In this document: piece after piece, positions 34,740 through 49,141 of the stretch
Numbering within the stretch: the first letter of the stretch is position 1
Layout of the letters: each line of letters begins with the position of its first letter
Source of the DNA: DASZFV01 sp035549075
GTDB taxonomy: Bacteria; Myxococcota_A; Polyangia; Fen-1088
DNA: 64,000 nucleotides
Assembly (NCBI GenBank): GCA_035549075.1
Contig: DASZRT010000075.1
Location: 1-64,000, forward strand
Direction: 5' to 3'
Position numbers and translations under genes: made by a program
Notes under the pieces: generated by a model
The model's input: the letters and a program-made list of their open reading frames with translations, nothing else
Told to the model about the DNA's origin: nothing
Database searches by the model: none

Positions 34740-35297
34740 ATGTCGATCTTCGCCAAGAAGCCCGAGGGTGACGTCAAGTCGGCCGCGAGCGGATCGGGGC
34801 CGGTGGCGCTGCCGCCGGCCGCGCCCAAGAGCGGCTATGGCATCGCCGAGACGATCGAGCTGTTGCGTTCGCTGCCGGGTGAGCACAACGGCGATCTCGT
34901 CGTGCGCATCGTGCGCGCGACGCTCGCGTCGTTGAACGTGCGCCTGGCCGACATCATCGAGGACGCGAACCGCAAGCAACGCGCGACGCACGACCGCATC
35001 GTGCAGGGGCACGCGCAGATCGCCGAGCTCGAGCGGCAGCTCGAGACGCGGCGGCGCGAGGTCGCGGCGCTCGATCTCGAGCTCAAGGAGATCACGGCCG
35101 TGCGGGAGCGGCTGCAGCACGCCGAGAAGGCGAGCGCCTCGGTGCGCGCCACGCCGGTCAACGGGATTGCGGCGGCCATGTCGGCGACGGGAGCGCACAA
35201 GATGACGCCCCCTCCGCCGCCGCCCATGCCGAACGGCGCCGGGAAGAGCCACGACGACCCGACGGTCGTCGACGACTCGCTCAACCTCGAGAGCTGA
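34740..35297 (+). CDS. Cytosolic coiled-coil protein of unknown function
   Basis: 185 residues. After a Pro/Ala-rich head, residues 40-70 form a helix (IAETIELLRSLPGEHNG) and residues about 75-140 a charged coiled coil (IAELERQLETRRREVAALD and following) with heptad Leu/Ile. The C-terminus is Pro-rich with PPPPPPMP and an acidic end. No signal peptide. It follows doxX by five bases and ends at a strong hairpin. No family recognised. Confidence 0.65.
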   Translation: MSIFAKKPEGDVKSAASGSGPVALPPAAPKSGYGIAETIELLRSLPGEHNGDLVVRIVRATLASLNVRLADIIEDANRKQRATHDRIVQGHAQIAELERQLETRRREVAALDLELKEITAVRERLQHAEKASASVRATPVNGIAAAMSATGAHKMTPPPPPPMPNGAGKSHDDPTVVDDSLNLES

Positions 35298-35306
35298 TCC
35301 GAGAAA

Positions 35307-35333
35307 GCGGCGGCGCTCCGCGGGCGCCGCCGC
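35307..35333. terminator. Bidirectional terminator hairpin
   Basis: GCGGCGGCGC-TCCGCGG-GCGCCGCCGC: perfect ten-base stem flanked by GAGAAA and TAGTTT, between convergent stops at 35297 and 35342. Confidence 0.75.
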
Positions 35334-35341
35334 TAGTTTGG

Positions 35342-37111
35342 CTACATCAGATCGAGCCAGCGCGGGCTGGCCGCGAACGCCCCGTGGATGAGACCCGCGT
35401 GGGAGTAGGCCTGCGGGAAGTTGCCCCACATCCGGCGCGTGCCCGTCGCATAGTCCTCGGCGATGAGGCCGAGGGGCGACAGCGTCTTGCCGACCTGGTC
35501 CATGAGCGCGCGCGCCTCGGAGGCGCGACCCAAGATCGCGAGCGCCTCGACCATCCAGAACGTGCAAAGCACGAACGCGACCTCGGGTTTGCCGAAGCCG
35601 TCGTCGAGGCCATAGCGGTAGAGCCAACCGTCGTGCGTCAGCGAATTCTTGAGCGCGTCGACGGTGCCCGCGAGCTTGGGATCATTGGGACCCAGGAAGC
35701 GCAACGGCGCCATCTGCAAGAGCGCGGCGTCGAGGTCGTGCCCGCCGTGCGCGCCCACGAAGCTGCCGAGCGAGGGATCCCACGCCTCGGCCGCGATGAG
35801 GTTTCGGATGTCACCGGCGGCCCGCTCGAACTTGTCGCGCTTGCCGGTCGCATGGCGCGTCGAGATCGCCGCCATGCGATCGGCGGCCGCCCAGCACATG
35901 AGGCTCGAGAAGGTCTGTGGCTTCCACTCGGTGCGGTACTCCCAGATGCCGGCGTCGGGCGCCCCCACGACGGCGCACGCGCGATCGGTGAGCCGCTCGA
36001 GCAGCGCGAGCGCCGCCGGCGAGCGCTCGTCGGCGAAACGTTCGTCGAGGTAGAGCGGCGACAGCGCGAGGACCATCTCGCCGAAGACGTCGTTCTGCGT
36101 GTGGACGGCGGCGCCGTTGCCGACGCGCACGGGGCCTTCACCCGCGTAGCCGGACCAGCCTCCGATGATGTGCTCGTCGAGGTTGGACGTGCCGTCGACG
36201 CGGTAGAGCGGCGCGAGCGAGAGGTCATTCGCGTCGCCGACGAGATCGAGCAAGAAGCGCACGAAGCGCGCTCTCTCTTCGAAATGGCCCACGAGCCGCA
36301 GCGCGCTCAGCACGTAGTAGGAGTCGCGCAGCCAACAATAGCGGTAGTCCCACGTGCGGCCCGAGCCTGGCGATTCCGGGATCGACGTCGTCGTCGCGGC
36401 GACGATGGCGCCCGTGTCCTCGTAGCAGTGCAGCTTGAGCGTGAGCGCCGAGCGAATCGTCTCGCGCTGCCACAGCGGCGGGATGTTGCAGTGCTTGACC
36501 CAGCGCTGCCAGTAACGAACCGTGGCGTCGAGCATGCGCTCCGACGTCGGGCCGAGCGGCTCGGTGACGGGTGTGTCCCAGCTCAGGACGAGGTGCTTGC
36601 GCTCGGTGAGAGGGAAGGGCCGTCGCTCGAGCACGTCGGCGGCGGGGATGTCGCTGCCGAACCACACCGGGTTGGAAAAGCCTTCCAGGCGGACGTGCTG
36701 GCCGCCGGGCACGAACCCGGGAACCTGCTTCGACCAGCCGAGGCGCGGATCGAGATCGACGCGCACGTGAGGCGTGCCCGCGAGCGGCTCGATCACCCGG
36801 TGCAGCTGCGCCGGGTGGAACATGCCCTCGACTTGCGGGAAGCGCGGCGCGAAGTCGAGCACGCGGAATCGCCCGGTCTTCGTCTCGAACGTCGTCGAGA
36901 GGACGTTCGTGTTCTCGAGGTATTCCTGAACGCCGGGCTCACCCTCGGGTGGGGCGATCGTGAACCGACCACCTTCCCTCTCATCGAGGAGCGCGCCGAA
37001 CATCGGCTCCGAATCGAACCGCGGCAAGCACGCCCAGACTACGGAGCCCGTTCGCTCGACGTGCGCGGCGAACTGGCAGTTTCCGACGAGCCCGAGCTCT
37101 TCGAGGCGCAT
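35342..37111 (-). CDS. Glycoside hydrolase family 15 (glucoamylase/trehalase type)
   Basis: 589 residues. The N-terminal beta domain starts LEELGLVGNCQFAAHV, followed by an (alpha/alpha)6 barrel with the GH15 blocks TWDYRYCWLRDSYYVLSAL, GWSGYAGEGPVRVGNGA, GIWEYRTEWKPQTFSS and a late QAYSHAGL. Family members release glucose from starch/glycogen ends or, in an actinobacterial subgroup, split trehalose; which of these applies here is undetermined. Either fits the glycogen-trehalose genes in the window. It follows the second DUF4142 gene by seven bases and is likely co-transcribed with it. Confidence 0.88.
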   Translation of the reverse strand: MRLEELGLVGNCQFAAHVERTGSVVWACLPRFDSEPMFGALLDEREGGRFTIAPPEGEPGVQEYLENTNVLSTTFETKTGRFRVLDFAPRFPQVEGMFHPAQLHRVIEPLAGTPHVRVDLDPRLGWSKQVPGFVPGGQHVRLEGFSNPVWFGSDIPAADVLERRPFPLTERKHLVLSWDTPVTEPLGPTSERMLDATVRYWQRWVKHCNIPPLWQRETIRSALTLKLHCYEDTGAIVAATTTSIPESPGSGRTWDYRYCWLRDSYYVLSALRLVGHFEERARFVRFLLDLVGDANDLSLAPLYRVDGTSNLDEHIIGGWSGYAGEGPVRVGNGAAVHTQNDVFGEMVLALSPLYLDERFADERSPAALALLERLTDRACAVVGAPDAGIWEYRTEWKPQTFSSLMCWAAADRMAAISTRHATGKRDKFERAAGDIRNLIAAEAWDPSLGSFVGAHGGHDLDAALLQMAPLRFLGPNDPKLAGTVDALKNSLTHDGWLYRYGLDDGFGKPEVAFVLCTFWMVEALAILGRASEARALMDQVGKTLSPLGLIAEDYATGTRRMWGNFPQAYSHAGLIHGAFAASPRWLDLM

Positions 37112-37118
37112 CTGTGGG

Positions 37119-37640
37119 TTATGACCTCGCCGAGGTGACGACGATGTCTTGCGCCGCGCGCTTGTGCGCCTGAACGATCGGCAGGAAGCCGTCGTAGAAG
37201 TCACGCAGGCCGCCGTCGGCGGTTTCGAGCCGAGCGCTCTCGAGCCGCTCGATGAGCTTCGTGTCGTCGGCGATCACCTGCAGCGCGAACGCCCGATCGA
37301 ACTCGGTGCCCGACTTCGTCGCGAGCAGCTCGTGATCGGGATCGGCGCTCGTCGTGCTCGCGAAGACGCGCGCGTCGGCGCCGCGCGCCTGGAGGAGCGC
37401 GCTGATGCGCTTCTCGGCCGCGGCGTGATCCACCGCGAGTCGTCGCCCAAGATCGCGAACCGCCTTCGACGCACCGGCCTTGTCGCGCGCCAGTTGGCCG
37501 ACCTGAATCGCCGTTTGGTTCGCGTCGTGAATCGTTTGAAGCGTCCCGCGATCTGGCGCCTCGAGAATGCGGGGCGCGTCGGGCGTGGCCGAAAGGGCCG
37601 CCGCGATCGCCGCCGTCGTGACCCATGCAGAAATCATCAT
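37119..37640 (-). CDS. DUF4142 secreted protein (second copy)
   Basis: 173 residues; ATG 37640 preceded by AGGAGG. A short signal peptide (SAWVTTAAIAAALSATPDA) and the DUF4142 four-helix domain: LQTIHDANQTAIQVGQLA, GRRLAVDHAAAEK, EFDRAFALQVIADDTKLIE, FLPIVQAHKRAAQDI. It is only distantly similar to the copy at 26706. It shares a promoter-type element with the NtrC gene at 63632 and leads the GH15 gene by seven bases, which ties this stress protein to carbohydrate turnover. Confidence 0.88.
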   Translation of the reverse strand: MMISAWVTTAAIAAALSATPDAPRILEAPDRGTLQTIHDANQTAIQVGQLARDKAGASKAVRDLGRRLAVDHAAAEKRISALLQARGADARVFASTTSADPDHELLATKSGTEFDRAFALQVIADDTKLIERLESARLETADGGLRDFYDGFLPIVQAHKRAAQDIVVTSARS

Positions 37641-37665
37641 GACATCCTCCTGCTTACAAAATGTG

Positions 37666-37688
37666 GGGTCGTCTCCCAAGAGCACAAG
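37666..37688 (-). promoter_or_regulatory. Shared element CTTGTGCT-N3-GGGAGACGACCC (copy 1)
   Basis: Read on the minus strand, this 23-base stretch matches the region before the NtrC gene (63645-63667) at 20 positions. It lies 26-48 bases before the DUF4142 ATG and is a likely promoter or operator. Confidence 0.55.
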
Positions 37689-37721
37689 TCACACGCGCGA
37701 TGCGCCGAACGTCGCGCCGCT

Positions 37722-37737
37722 GGGCATTCGCGTTGCA
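37722..37737 (+). promoter_or_regulatory. Sigma-54 promoter candidate
   Basis: GGGCATT-N4-TTGCA with GG-N10-GC exact and a perfect -12 half. Predicted start near 37748, followed by AGGAGG at 37753 and ATG at 37765. Confidence 0.6.
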
Positions 37738-37764
37738 CTGATCGATGGCGCCAGGAGGCATCCC

Positions 37765-37995
37765 ATGGGGCAAACAGCGAAGAAGCCAGCGAAGCGCGAA
37801 GCACCGTCGACGAGCCCGTCGCCGCAAGGTCACCAGGCCCCCACGCCGGTGCGGCAAACGGTGACGCAGGATGAGGGCGTCGCCGACGAAGCCGTCGACG
37901 AAGCGATCGACGAAGTGGGGCGCGAGTCGTTTCCGGCGAGCGACCCGCCGCCTTGGACGCTGGGCTCCGATGGCCCCGCCGATCAGAGGGCATGA
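37765..37995 (+). CDS. Small acidic protein with ESFPASDPP motif
   Basis: 76 residues from an ATG with AGGAGG upstream. A basic/Pro-rich first half is followed by an acidic helix (DEGVADEAVDEAIDEVG) and RESFPASDPPPWTLG, a motif I know from many small uncharacterised proteins in stress gene groups of soil bacteria. No signal peptide. Its TGA overlaps the ATG of the transaldolase gene (ATGA), so the two are co-translated under one candidate sigma-54 promoter. Confidence 0.75.
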   Translation: MGQTAKKPAKREAPSTSPSPQGHQAPTPVRQTVTQDEGVADEAVDEAIDEVGRESFPASDPPPWTLGSDGPADQRA

Positions 37996-38930
37996 TGTTC
38001 ACACCACCCGTTGGACAGGCTGCGCTCTTTCACCGTCGCGCGCTGCTCCCGATCACGAACGCCGACGCCGAGCCACCGCTGGTGCCGGGCGCGCCGCCAC
38101 GTCACCCGGCGGCGCGCGCGCCTCGCATTTTTGCCGATTCGGCGACGCGCGCCGACGTCGAGCCTTTGTTGAAGGCCGGCGTCATCAATGGCCTCACGAC
38201 GAACCCGACGCTGCTCAAGAAATCGGGCGCCGATTCGTGGGAACACGCGAAGGCGACGATGCACGACCTCTGCGAGCTCTTCAAACCGCACCCGGTGTCG
38301 CTCGAGCTGACGGCGTTGGAGGAGTCAGCCATGGTCGAGCAGGCGCGCGAGCTGGCGTCGCTCGGCGACAACGCCGTCGTCAAGGTGCCGGTGGGCGGTT
38401 ACCGCGCGCTCGACGAGAAGGCCGATCCGTACACGGGCCTCAAGGTGATTCGCCGGCTCTTCCAGATGGGCATCAAGGTGAACACGACGCTCGTCTTCAA
38501 CACGACGCAGGCTCTTTGGGCCGCGAACGCTGGTGCGACGTACGTGAGCCCGTTCATGGGACGGCTCGCCGACTACGCGAAAAAAAGCGACAAGCCCGAG
38601 CGCGCGCCCGGCAACTCGCTCTATTGGATCGAAGACTCGCAAGCGGCGCCCGTGGCCCACAATTCCGCATACGTGGCCTCCGGCGGACCCTTGAAGGACG
38701 CCGGCGCTCGTTTGATTTTCGAAATTGCCGCCGTGTTTGCGAATTATCGAATCACGACCGAAATATTGGCGGCGAGCCTTCGTAACCCAGCGCAAATAAC
38801 TGACTGTTTGCTCGCGGGCGCCGACATCTTGACAATCCCCGCCCCGCTGCTCGCCGGCGTGGCCGATCACCCGCTGAGCGACGAGGGCATGAAGGGGTTC
38901 GCAAAGGACGCAAAAGCGTTCGAAGGCTGA
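37992..38930 (+). CDS. Transaldolase / fructose-6-phosphate aldolase-like protein
   Basis: 312 residues. From residue 45 it follows the small TalC/FSA-type transaldolase: IFADSATRADVEPLLKAG, INGLTTNPTLLKK, the Schiff-base Lys in NAVVKVPV, VNTTLVFNTTQALWAANAG and GATYVSPFMGRLADY. It should transfer or cleave a dihydroxyacetone unit. The first 44 residues are an unusual Pro-rich extension. Codons between about 38690 and 38840 are clearly AT-richer than in neighbouring genes. Coupled to the small acidic protein by ATGA. Confidence 0.85.
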   Translation: MMFTPPVGQAALFHRRALLPITNADAEPPLVPGAPPRHPAARAPRIFADSATRADVEPLLKAGVINGLTTNPTLLKKSGADSWEHAKATMHDLCELFKPHPVSLELTALEESAMVEQARELASLGDNAVVKVPVGGYRALDEKADPYTGLKVIRRLFQMGIKVNTTLVFNTTQALWAANAGATYVSPFMGRLADYAKKSDKPERAPGNSLYWIEDSQAAPVAHNSAYVASGGPLKDAGARLIFEIAAVFANYRITTEILAASLRNPAQITDCLLAGADILTIPAPLLAGVADHPLSDEGMKGFAKDAKAFEG

Positions 38931-38990
38931 GGAACGCCCGTCGACCCGTGCTCGCTGGACGTTACCGTGGCTCTACATGGGCCCCGGGTG

Positions 38991-39006
38991 GTTACCAAAA
39001 CGTAAC
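38991..39006. promoter_or_regulatory. Inverted repeat GTTAC-N6-GTAAC
   Basis: Located 119-134 bases before the hybrid kinase start; GTTACC also occurs at 38961. Possible operator. Confidence 0.3.
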
Positions 39007-39068
39007 GTGATTTCAATGAGTTGCGTCTTGACCCCGCGTGGTTGCGGCGTCGATCATCGCCGTGGGGG

Positions 39069-39084
39069 CGGCACGCCCCGTGCT
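39069..39084 (+). promoter_or_regulatory. Sigma-54 promoter candidate of the hybrid-kinase cluster
   Basis: CGGCACG-N4-GTGCT with GG-N10-GC exact, 10 of 12 consensus positions; predicted start about 30 bases before the ATG at 39125. Confidence 0.45.
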
Positions 39085-39124
39085 GGCCAGATGACCGCCG
39101 CAACCCGAGCCCGTGGGGGGAACC

Positions 39125-45178
<6,054 letters not shown>

Positions 45179-45185
45179 GGCGTTC

Positions 45186-46037
45186 ATGACGGTGGCAGGG
45201 ACAACGGAACCGACGCGCGACCCCTCGCTCGAGGACCTCGAGATCGAGCTCCTGCTCGGGGGCCTCTCGCGCCATTGGGGGCACGATCTGCGCGGCTACG
45301 CGCGCCCCACGCTCAAGCGGCGCGTGCTCGGCTGCGTGCGCGCCGAAGGGCTGAGCACGGTGTCGGGGCTGCAAGAGCGCGTGCTGCACGATCCGGCGGC
45401 CATGGCCCGCCTCGTCGGCGCCGTCACGTCGGGCGTCGGCGGGTTGTTTCGCGACCCGTCGCTGTTCCTGACGCTGCGCCGGCGCGTCGTGCCGCTCTTG
45501 CGCACGTACCCGTTCGTGCGCGTGTGGCACGCCGGCTGCTCGACGGGCGAGGACGTCTATGCGCTCGCGATCGTGCTCGCCGAGGAGGGGCTCACGACGC
45601 GCGTGCGCACCTACGCGACGGACGTCTCCGAGGCCGTGCTCGCGCGCGCCAAGGCGGGCGTCTACGTCGCGAGCGCGCTCGCGGCCGCCGAGTCGCGCTA
45701 CGCCCGCGCGGGCGGCCGTCGCTCGTTGTCTGATTACGTCACCGTCGGGCCCGGCGGGTTGACCGTCGCGGCGTCGCTGCGCGACAACGTCGTGTTCGGT
45801 CAGCACAACCTCGCGACCGACCGGTCGTTCAACGAGTTCAACCTCGTCTTGTGCCGAGACGTGCTGCTCCATTTCTCACGCGAGCTGCAGACGAACGTGC
45901 TCGCGCTCTTGCACGAGAGCCTGTGCCGCCTCGGCGTGCTCGGCCTCGGCGCGCGCGAGTCGCTGCGCGGCAGCGGACACGAGGATCACTTCGAGGCGCT
46001 CGACCCGGACGTGCGGCTCTTTCGGAGGATCGGCTGA
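45186..46037 (+). CDS. CheR-type methyltransferase
   Basis: 283 residues. The N-terminal helical CheR domain (LLLGGLSRHWGHDLRGYARPTLKRR) is followed by the SAM-binding fold with the hallmark HAGCSTGEDVYALAIVLAE, the TDVSEAVLARAKAG strand-helix and LVLCRDVLLHF. All expected SAM-contact residues appear present, so it should methylate glutamates on a partner. No chemoreceptor is encoded in the window; candidates include the adjacent HAMP-array kinase. It starts seven bases after the kinase stop and overlaps the CheB-like gene by one base (TGATG). Confidence 0.88.
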   Translation: MTVAGTTEPTRDPSLEDLEIELLLGGLSRHWGHDLRGYARPTLKRRVLGCVRAEGLSTVSGLQERVLHDPAAMARLVGAVTSGVGGLFRDPSLFLTLRRRVVPLLRTYPFVRVWHAGCSTGEDVYALAIVLAEEGLTTRVRTYATDVSEAVLARAKAGVYVASALAAAESRYARAGGRRSLSDYVTVGPGGLTVAASLRDNVVFGQHNLATDRSFNEFNLVLCRDVLLHFSRELQTNVLALLHESLCRLGVLGLGARESLRGSGHEDHFEALDPDVRLFRRIG

Positions 46038-46678
46038 TGGTGCCGTCGACGGACTTCAGCAACGTCGGCGCGCGCGCGACGCGGCCTCGCGTGGCGCCCG
46101 AGATCGTCGTCGTGGGCGCGGCGCCCACGGCGGCGCAGGCGGCGGCGATGTTCCTCGTGGGGCTGCCCGATCACTTCGAGCTGCCGCTCGTGCTCATCGT
46201 CGGCGCCGAGGCTGACGATCACCGCGACGACCACCGCGATCTCTGCGTCGCGCTCCAGGCGCACTGCGCGTTGCCCGTGCGTCAGATCGACGACAAGGAT
46301 CCGATCCTCGCGGGGCGCATCCACCTCGCGCCCGCCGACTACCACGTGCTCGTCGAGCGCCGCGCCTTCATCCTGTCGACGGACGGGCCCGTCAACGGCG
46401 CGCGGCCTTCGATCGACGTGCTGCTCGAGTCGGTCGCCGAGGTGTTCGGCGAGGGCGCCGTGTGCGTCTTGCTGGGTCTGTCGGCGCGCGACGGCGTCGA
46501 CGGGTGCGCGGGGGCGGCCCGCGTGCGCGCCTCGGGAGGCCTCGTCATCGTGCAAGACCCTCGCACCGCGACCTCCGACGGCGCGACCGACGTCGCGTCG
46601 TTCCCGGCGGCGACCGTCCTCCATTTGTCCGAGATCGCGCCGTTCGTCACGCGCCTCGGCGAGGCGGAGCTCACGTGA
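46037..46678 (+). CDS. Stand-alone CheB-methylesterase homologue without the catalytic serine
   Basis: 213 residues, no receiver domain. The CheB fold is recognisable: VVVGAAPTAAQAA at the nucleophile loop, IHLAPADYHVLVE with the conserved His, and LLGLSARDGVDGCAGA with the catalytic-Asp region. In active CheB the first loop reads GASxGG; here the serine position is Ala, so methylesterase activity is unlikely. It could act as a binding or scaffold protein. Coupled to cheR (TGATG) and to the next kinase (GTGA). Confidence 0.75.
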   Translation: MVPSTDFSNVGARATRPRVAPEIVVVGAAPTAAQAAAMFLVGLPDHFELPLVLIVGAEADDHRDDHRDLCVALQAHCALPVRQIDDKDPILAGRIHLAPADYHVLVERRAFILSTDGPVNGARPSIDVLLESVAEVFGEGAVCVLLGLSARDGVDGCAGAARVRASGGLVIVQDPRTATSDGATDVASFPAATVLHLSEIAPFVTRLGEAELT

Positions 46679-48324
46679 GCGCGACGCCCAACGACGAGGT
46701 CGCGATCCTCGTCGTCGACGACGAGCCCAAGAACCTGTTGGCGGTCGAGGCCGTGCTCGACGCGCCCGGCTGCGAGATCGTCGCGGCGCGCTCGGGCCGC
46801 GAGGCGTTGCGGCACCTGCTGAACCGCGACTTCGCCGTCATCGTCCTCGACGTCCAGATGCCCGACCTCGACGGCTTCCAGACGGCGGCCATGGTGCGCG
46901 AGCGCGACCGCAGCCGACACGTCCCCATCATCTTCCTGACGGCCATCAGCAAGGCGGCCGAGCACGTGCGCCAGGGCTACTCGCTCGGCGCCGTCGACTA
47001 CGTGTTCAAGCCCTTCGACGCCGAGATCCTGCGCTCGAAGGTCAACGTCTTCGTCGAGCTGTACCGCAACCGCGAGCACGTGCGCCGGCAGGCCGAGCAG
47101 CTGCGCATCCTCGAAGAGCGCCGCCGTTCGGCCGACCTGCTCGATTCGGTCCGCCGCCAGAACGAGCTCATCCTCAACGCCGTGGGCGAGGGCATCTTCG
47201 GCTTCGACGCCGACGGGCGCGTCGCCTTCGTGAACCCCGCCGCCTGCCGGCTCTCGGGCTTCCGGCGTGAGGAGCTGCTCGGTCAACCGGGCCACGCGCT
47301 GCTTCACCACACGCGCGCCGACGGCGGGCACTGCGGCGGCGCCGATTGCGACCTCTACGACGTCATGCGCGGGCGCGCCGCGCGGCCCATCGAACGCGAA
47401 GTCCTGTGGCGGCGCGACGGCTCGAGCATTCCCATCGAAGGGCTCGGCACGCTCATCTCCGACGGCTCGGACATCGCGAGCGTGCTCGTGTTTCGCGACG
47501 TCGCCGAGCGCCTCCAAATCGAACGCGAGCGCGGGCGCCTCGTGCGCGAGCTCGAGGAGGCGATCGTCGCGCGAGACGACTTTCTTTCGATCGCCTCGCA
47601 CGAGCTGCGCACGCCGCTCACGCCGATCCGCCTCACGGTTCAGCGGCTCCGTCGCAAAGGAGTGGGCCCCGCGGCCCCCATGCCCAAGGCCCTCGCGACC
47701 CAGCTCGAGACGATGGAGCGTCAGGTGGGACGGCTCGACACGCTCATCAACGAGCTGCTCGACGTCTCTCGCATCACCGTCGGGCGCATGGACCTCGAGG
47801 TGTCGGAGTTCGACCTGTGCGCGCTCGTGCGCGAGGTCGTCGCGCGCTTCCAACAAGAGCTCGATTGGGGCGGCCACGACGTGACCGTCGACCTCGGCGC
47901 GCCCACGATGGGCGCGTGGGATCGCCTGCGCCTCGATCAAGTCGTGAGCAACCTGCTGTCGAACGCCATGAAGTACGGCGGCGAGCGAAAGAAGATCGAG
48001 ATCGCGGTCGCCGACACGGGGCCGACGGTCAGCGTCTCGATCCGCGACCACGGCCTCGGCATTTCCCCAGAGGATCAGGAGCGCATCTTCGACCGCTTCG
48101 AGCGCCTGATCTCCGTGCGGCACTTCGGCGGGTTCGGCCTGGGCCTGTGGATCGTTCGTCAAATCGCCGAGGCACACGGCGGGCGCGTTCGCGTCGACAG
48201 CGCCCCCGGTGTCGGGTCGACCTTCACCGTCGAGATCCCCCGCGCGGCCCAGGTCGGCGCCGACGCGAAGCGAGACTCGGCGGCGCCGAGGGTGGCGCGC
48301 GCGCCGACGCAACCTCAACGGTGA
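46675..48324 (+). CDS. REC-PAS hybrid histidine kinase
   Basis: 549 residues from a GTG overlapping the previous stop. N-terminal receiver with Asp59 in VLDVQMPDLDG and KPFD, a short coiled coil, a PAS domain (ILNAVGEGIFGFDADGRV) containing HTRADGGHCGGADC, HisKA with His309 in ASHELRTPLTP, and an ATPase domain (NLLSNAMKYGG, DHGLGIS, GFGLGLWIV). No membrane helix. The receiver-first layout suggests it takes phosphate from the giant kinase and modulates its own output. Overlaps the lone receiver gene by GTGA. Confidence 0.92.
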   Translation: MSATPNDEVAILVVDDEPKNLLAVEAVLDAPGCEIVAARSGREALRHLLNRDFAVIVLDVQMPDLDGFQTAAMVRERDRSRHVPIIFLTAISKAAEHVRQGYSLGAVDYVFKPFDAEILRSKVNVFVELYRNREHVRRQAEQLRILEERRRSADLLDSVRRQNELILNAVGEGIFGFDADGRVAFVNPAACRLSGFRREELLGQPGHALLHHTRADGGHCGGADCDLYDVMRGRAARPIEREVLWRRDGSSIPIEGLGTLISDGSDIASVLVFRDVAERLQIERERGRLVRELEEAIVARDDFLSIASHELRTPLTPIRLTVQRLRRKGVGPAAPMPKALATQLETMERQVGRLDTLINELLDVSRITVGRMDLEVSEFDLCALVREVVARFQQELDWGGHDVTVDLGAPTMGAWDRLRLDQVVSNLLSNAMKYGGERKKIEIAVADTGPTVSVSIRDHGLGISPEDQERIFDRFERLISVRHFGGFGLGLWIVRQIAEAHGGRVRVDSAPGVGSTFTVEIPRAAQVGADAKRDSAAPRVARAPTQPQR

Positions 48325-48701
48325 GCGAGATGTCGGCCCCGATCCTCCTCATCGAAGACGATCGCGACATCTGCGAGATCGTCGTCGAGGTCCTCGCCGA
48401 CGAGGGCTTCGAGACGATCGCCGTGTCGAATGGCGCCGAGGGCCTGAAGCAATTGCGGGCCGAAGGCGCCGCGCGGCCCTTCGTCATCGTGCTCGACCTG
48501 ATGCTGCCGGTCATGGACGCGTGGCAGTTTCGCTCGGTTCAGGCGGGCGACGCCGCGATCGCCGACATCCCGGTCGTGATCTTCTCGGCGAACCCGAAGA
48601 TCGCGCAGCACGCCGATGCGCTGGGCGCGGCTGCGCTCTTGCGCAAGCCGCCGAACCTCGACGAGCTCATCGAAATTGTGGGCCGTTTCAAGCCAATCTA
48701 A
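48321..48701 (+). CDS. Stand-alone receiver (response regulator)
   Basis: 126 residues from the overlapping GTG at 48321 (an ATG at 48330 is also possible). A complete CheY-like receiver: ILLIEDDRD acidic pocket, phospho-Asp in VIVLDLMLPVMDAW, VIFSANP and the Lys in LLRKPPNL. No output domain, so it is a phosphotransfer or CheY-like carrier and the last gene of the five-gene phosphorelay. Ends upstream of a hairpin facing a convergent operon. Confidence 0.9.
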   Translation: MSEMSAPILLIEDDRDICEIVVEVLADEGFETIAVSNGAEGLKQLRAEGAARPFVIVLDLMLPVMDAWQFRSVQAGDAAIADIPVVIFSANPKIAQHADALGAAALLRKPPNLDELIEIVGRFKPI

Positions 48702-48789
48702 AGGGGGAACGCCCGGCGCCTTCGGCGTCGCGTTGCTCGTCGCAACCGCCACCCGCGCCTCTGCGTCCCCCCTTGCCCCCGCTGGTCGT

Positions 48790-48805
48790 CGCGGCAAAAG
48801 CCGCG
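48790..48805. terminator. Hairpin between convergent units
   Basis: CGCGGC-AAAA-GCCGCG, perfect six-base stem with AAAA loop, between stops at 48701 and 48826. Confidence 0.5.
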
Positions 48806-48825
48806 TCGCCCAACCGCTGTGCCGC

Positions 48826-49020
48826 TCAGACGTAGCGCGTGATCTTGGCGATCACGAAGCCGATCGCGAAGGCGCCGAGCAACGAGCGGCCCGGGTAGCG
48901 CTTCACGATGCGAAGGGCGTCGGAGCGGTAACCGTCGAGGGCCTTGCGGGCGTCCTCGACACGCTCGGGCATCTTCTCGATCTCGTTGGCGATGGTGGCG
49001 ATCGACGACTTGGCGTTCAT
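48826..49020 (-). CDS. Small membrane protein, YqjD/DUF883-like C-terminus
   Basis: 64 residues; ATG 49020 with AGGAGG upstream. An amphipathic helix (IATIANEIEKMPERVEDARKA) is followed by RYPGRSLLGAFAIGFVIAKITRY, the short glycine-containing membrane helix seen in YqjD/ElaB-type ribosome-tethering proteins. It could anchor a cytosolic partner to the membrane; not demonstrated. It has its own sigma-54-like upstream element. Confidence 0.75.
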   Translation of the reverse strand: MNAKSSIATIANEIEKMPERVEDARKALDGYRSDALRIVKRYPGRSLLGAFAIGFVIAKITRYV

Positions 49021-49053
49021 GGGGAACCTCCTGTGGTTGTGACCTTCTGTGAA

Positions 49054-49069
49054 TTCAATGGGTGTGCCA
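49054..49069 (-). promoter_or_regulatory. Sigma-54-like element with altered -12
   Basis: Minus strand TGGCACA-N4-TTGAA: near-perfect -24, but the invariant GC of the -12 is GA. Position suits a start about 24 bases before the ATG at 49020. Confidence 0.35.
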
Positions 49070-49141
49070 GGCGAAGGAGCTGTGATGTGTGGGCTTTTCT
49101 GGGGTGTGGCGGCCGAGGCGGTCACGCCGACGCCACGTCGT

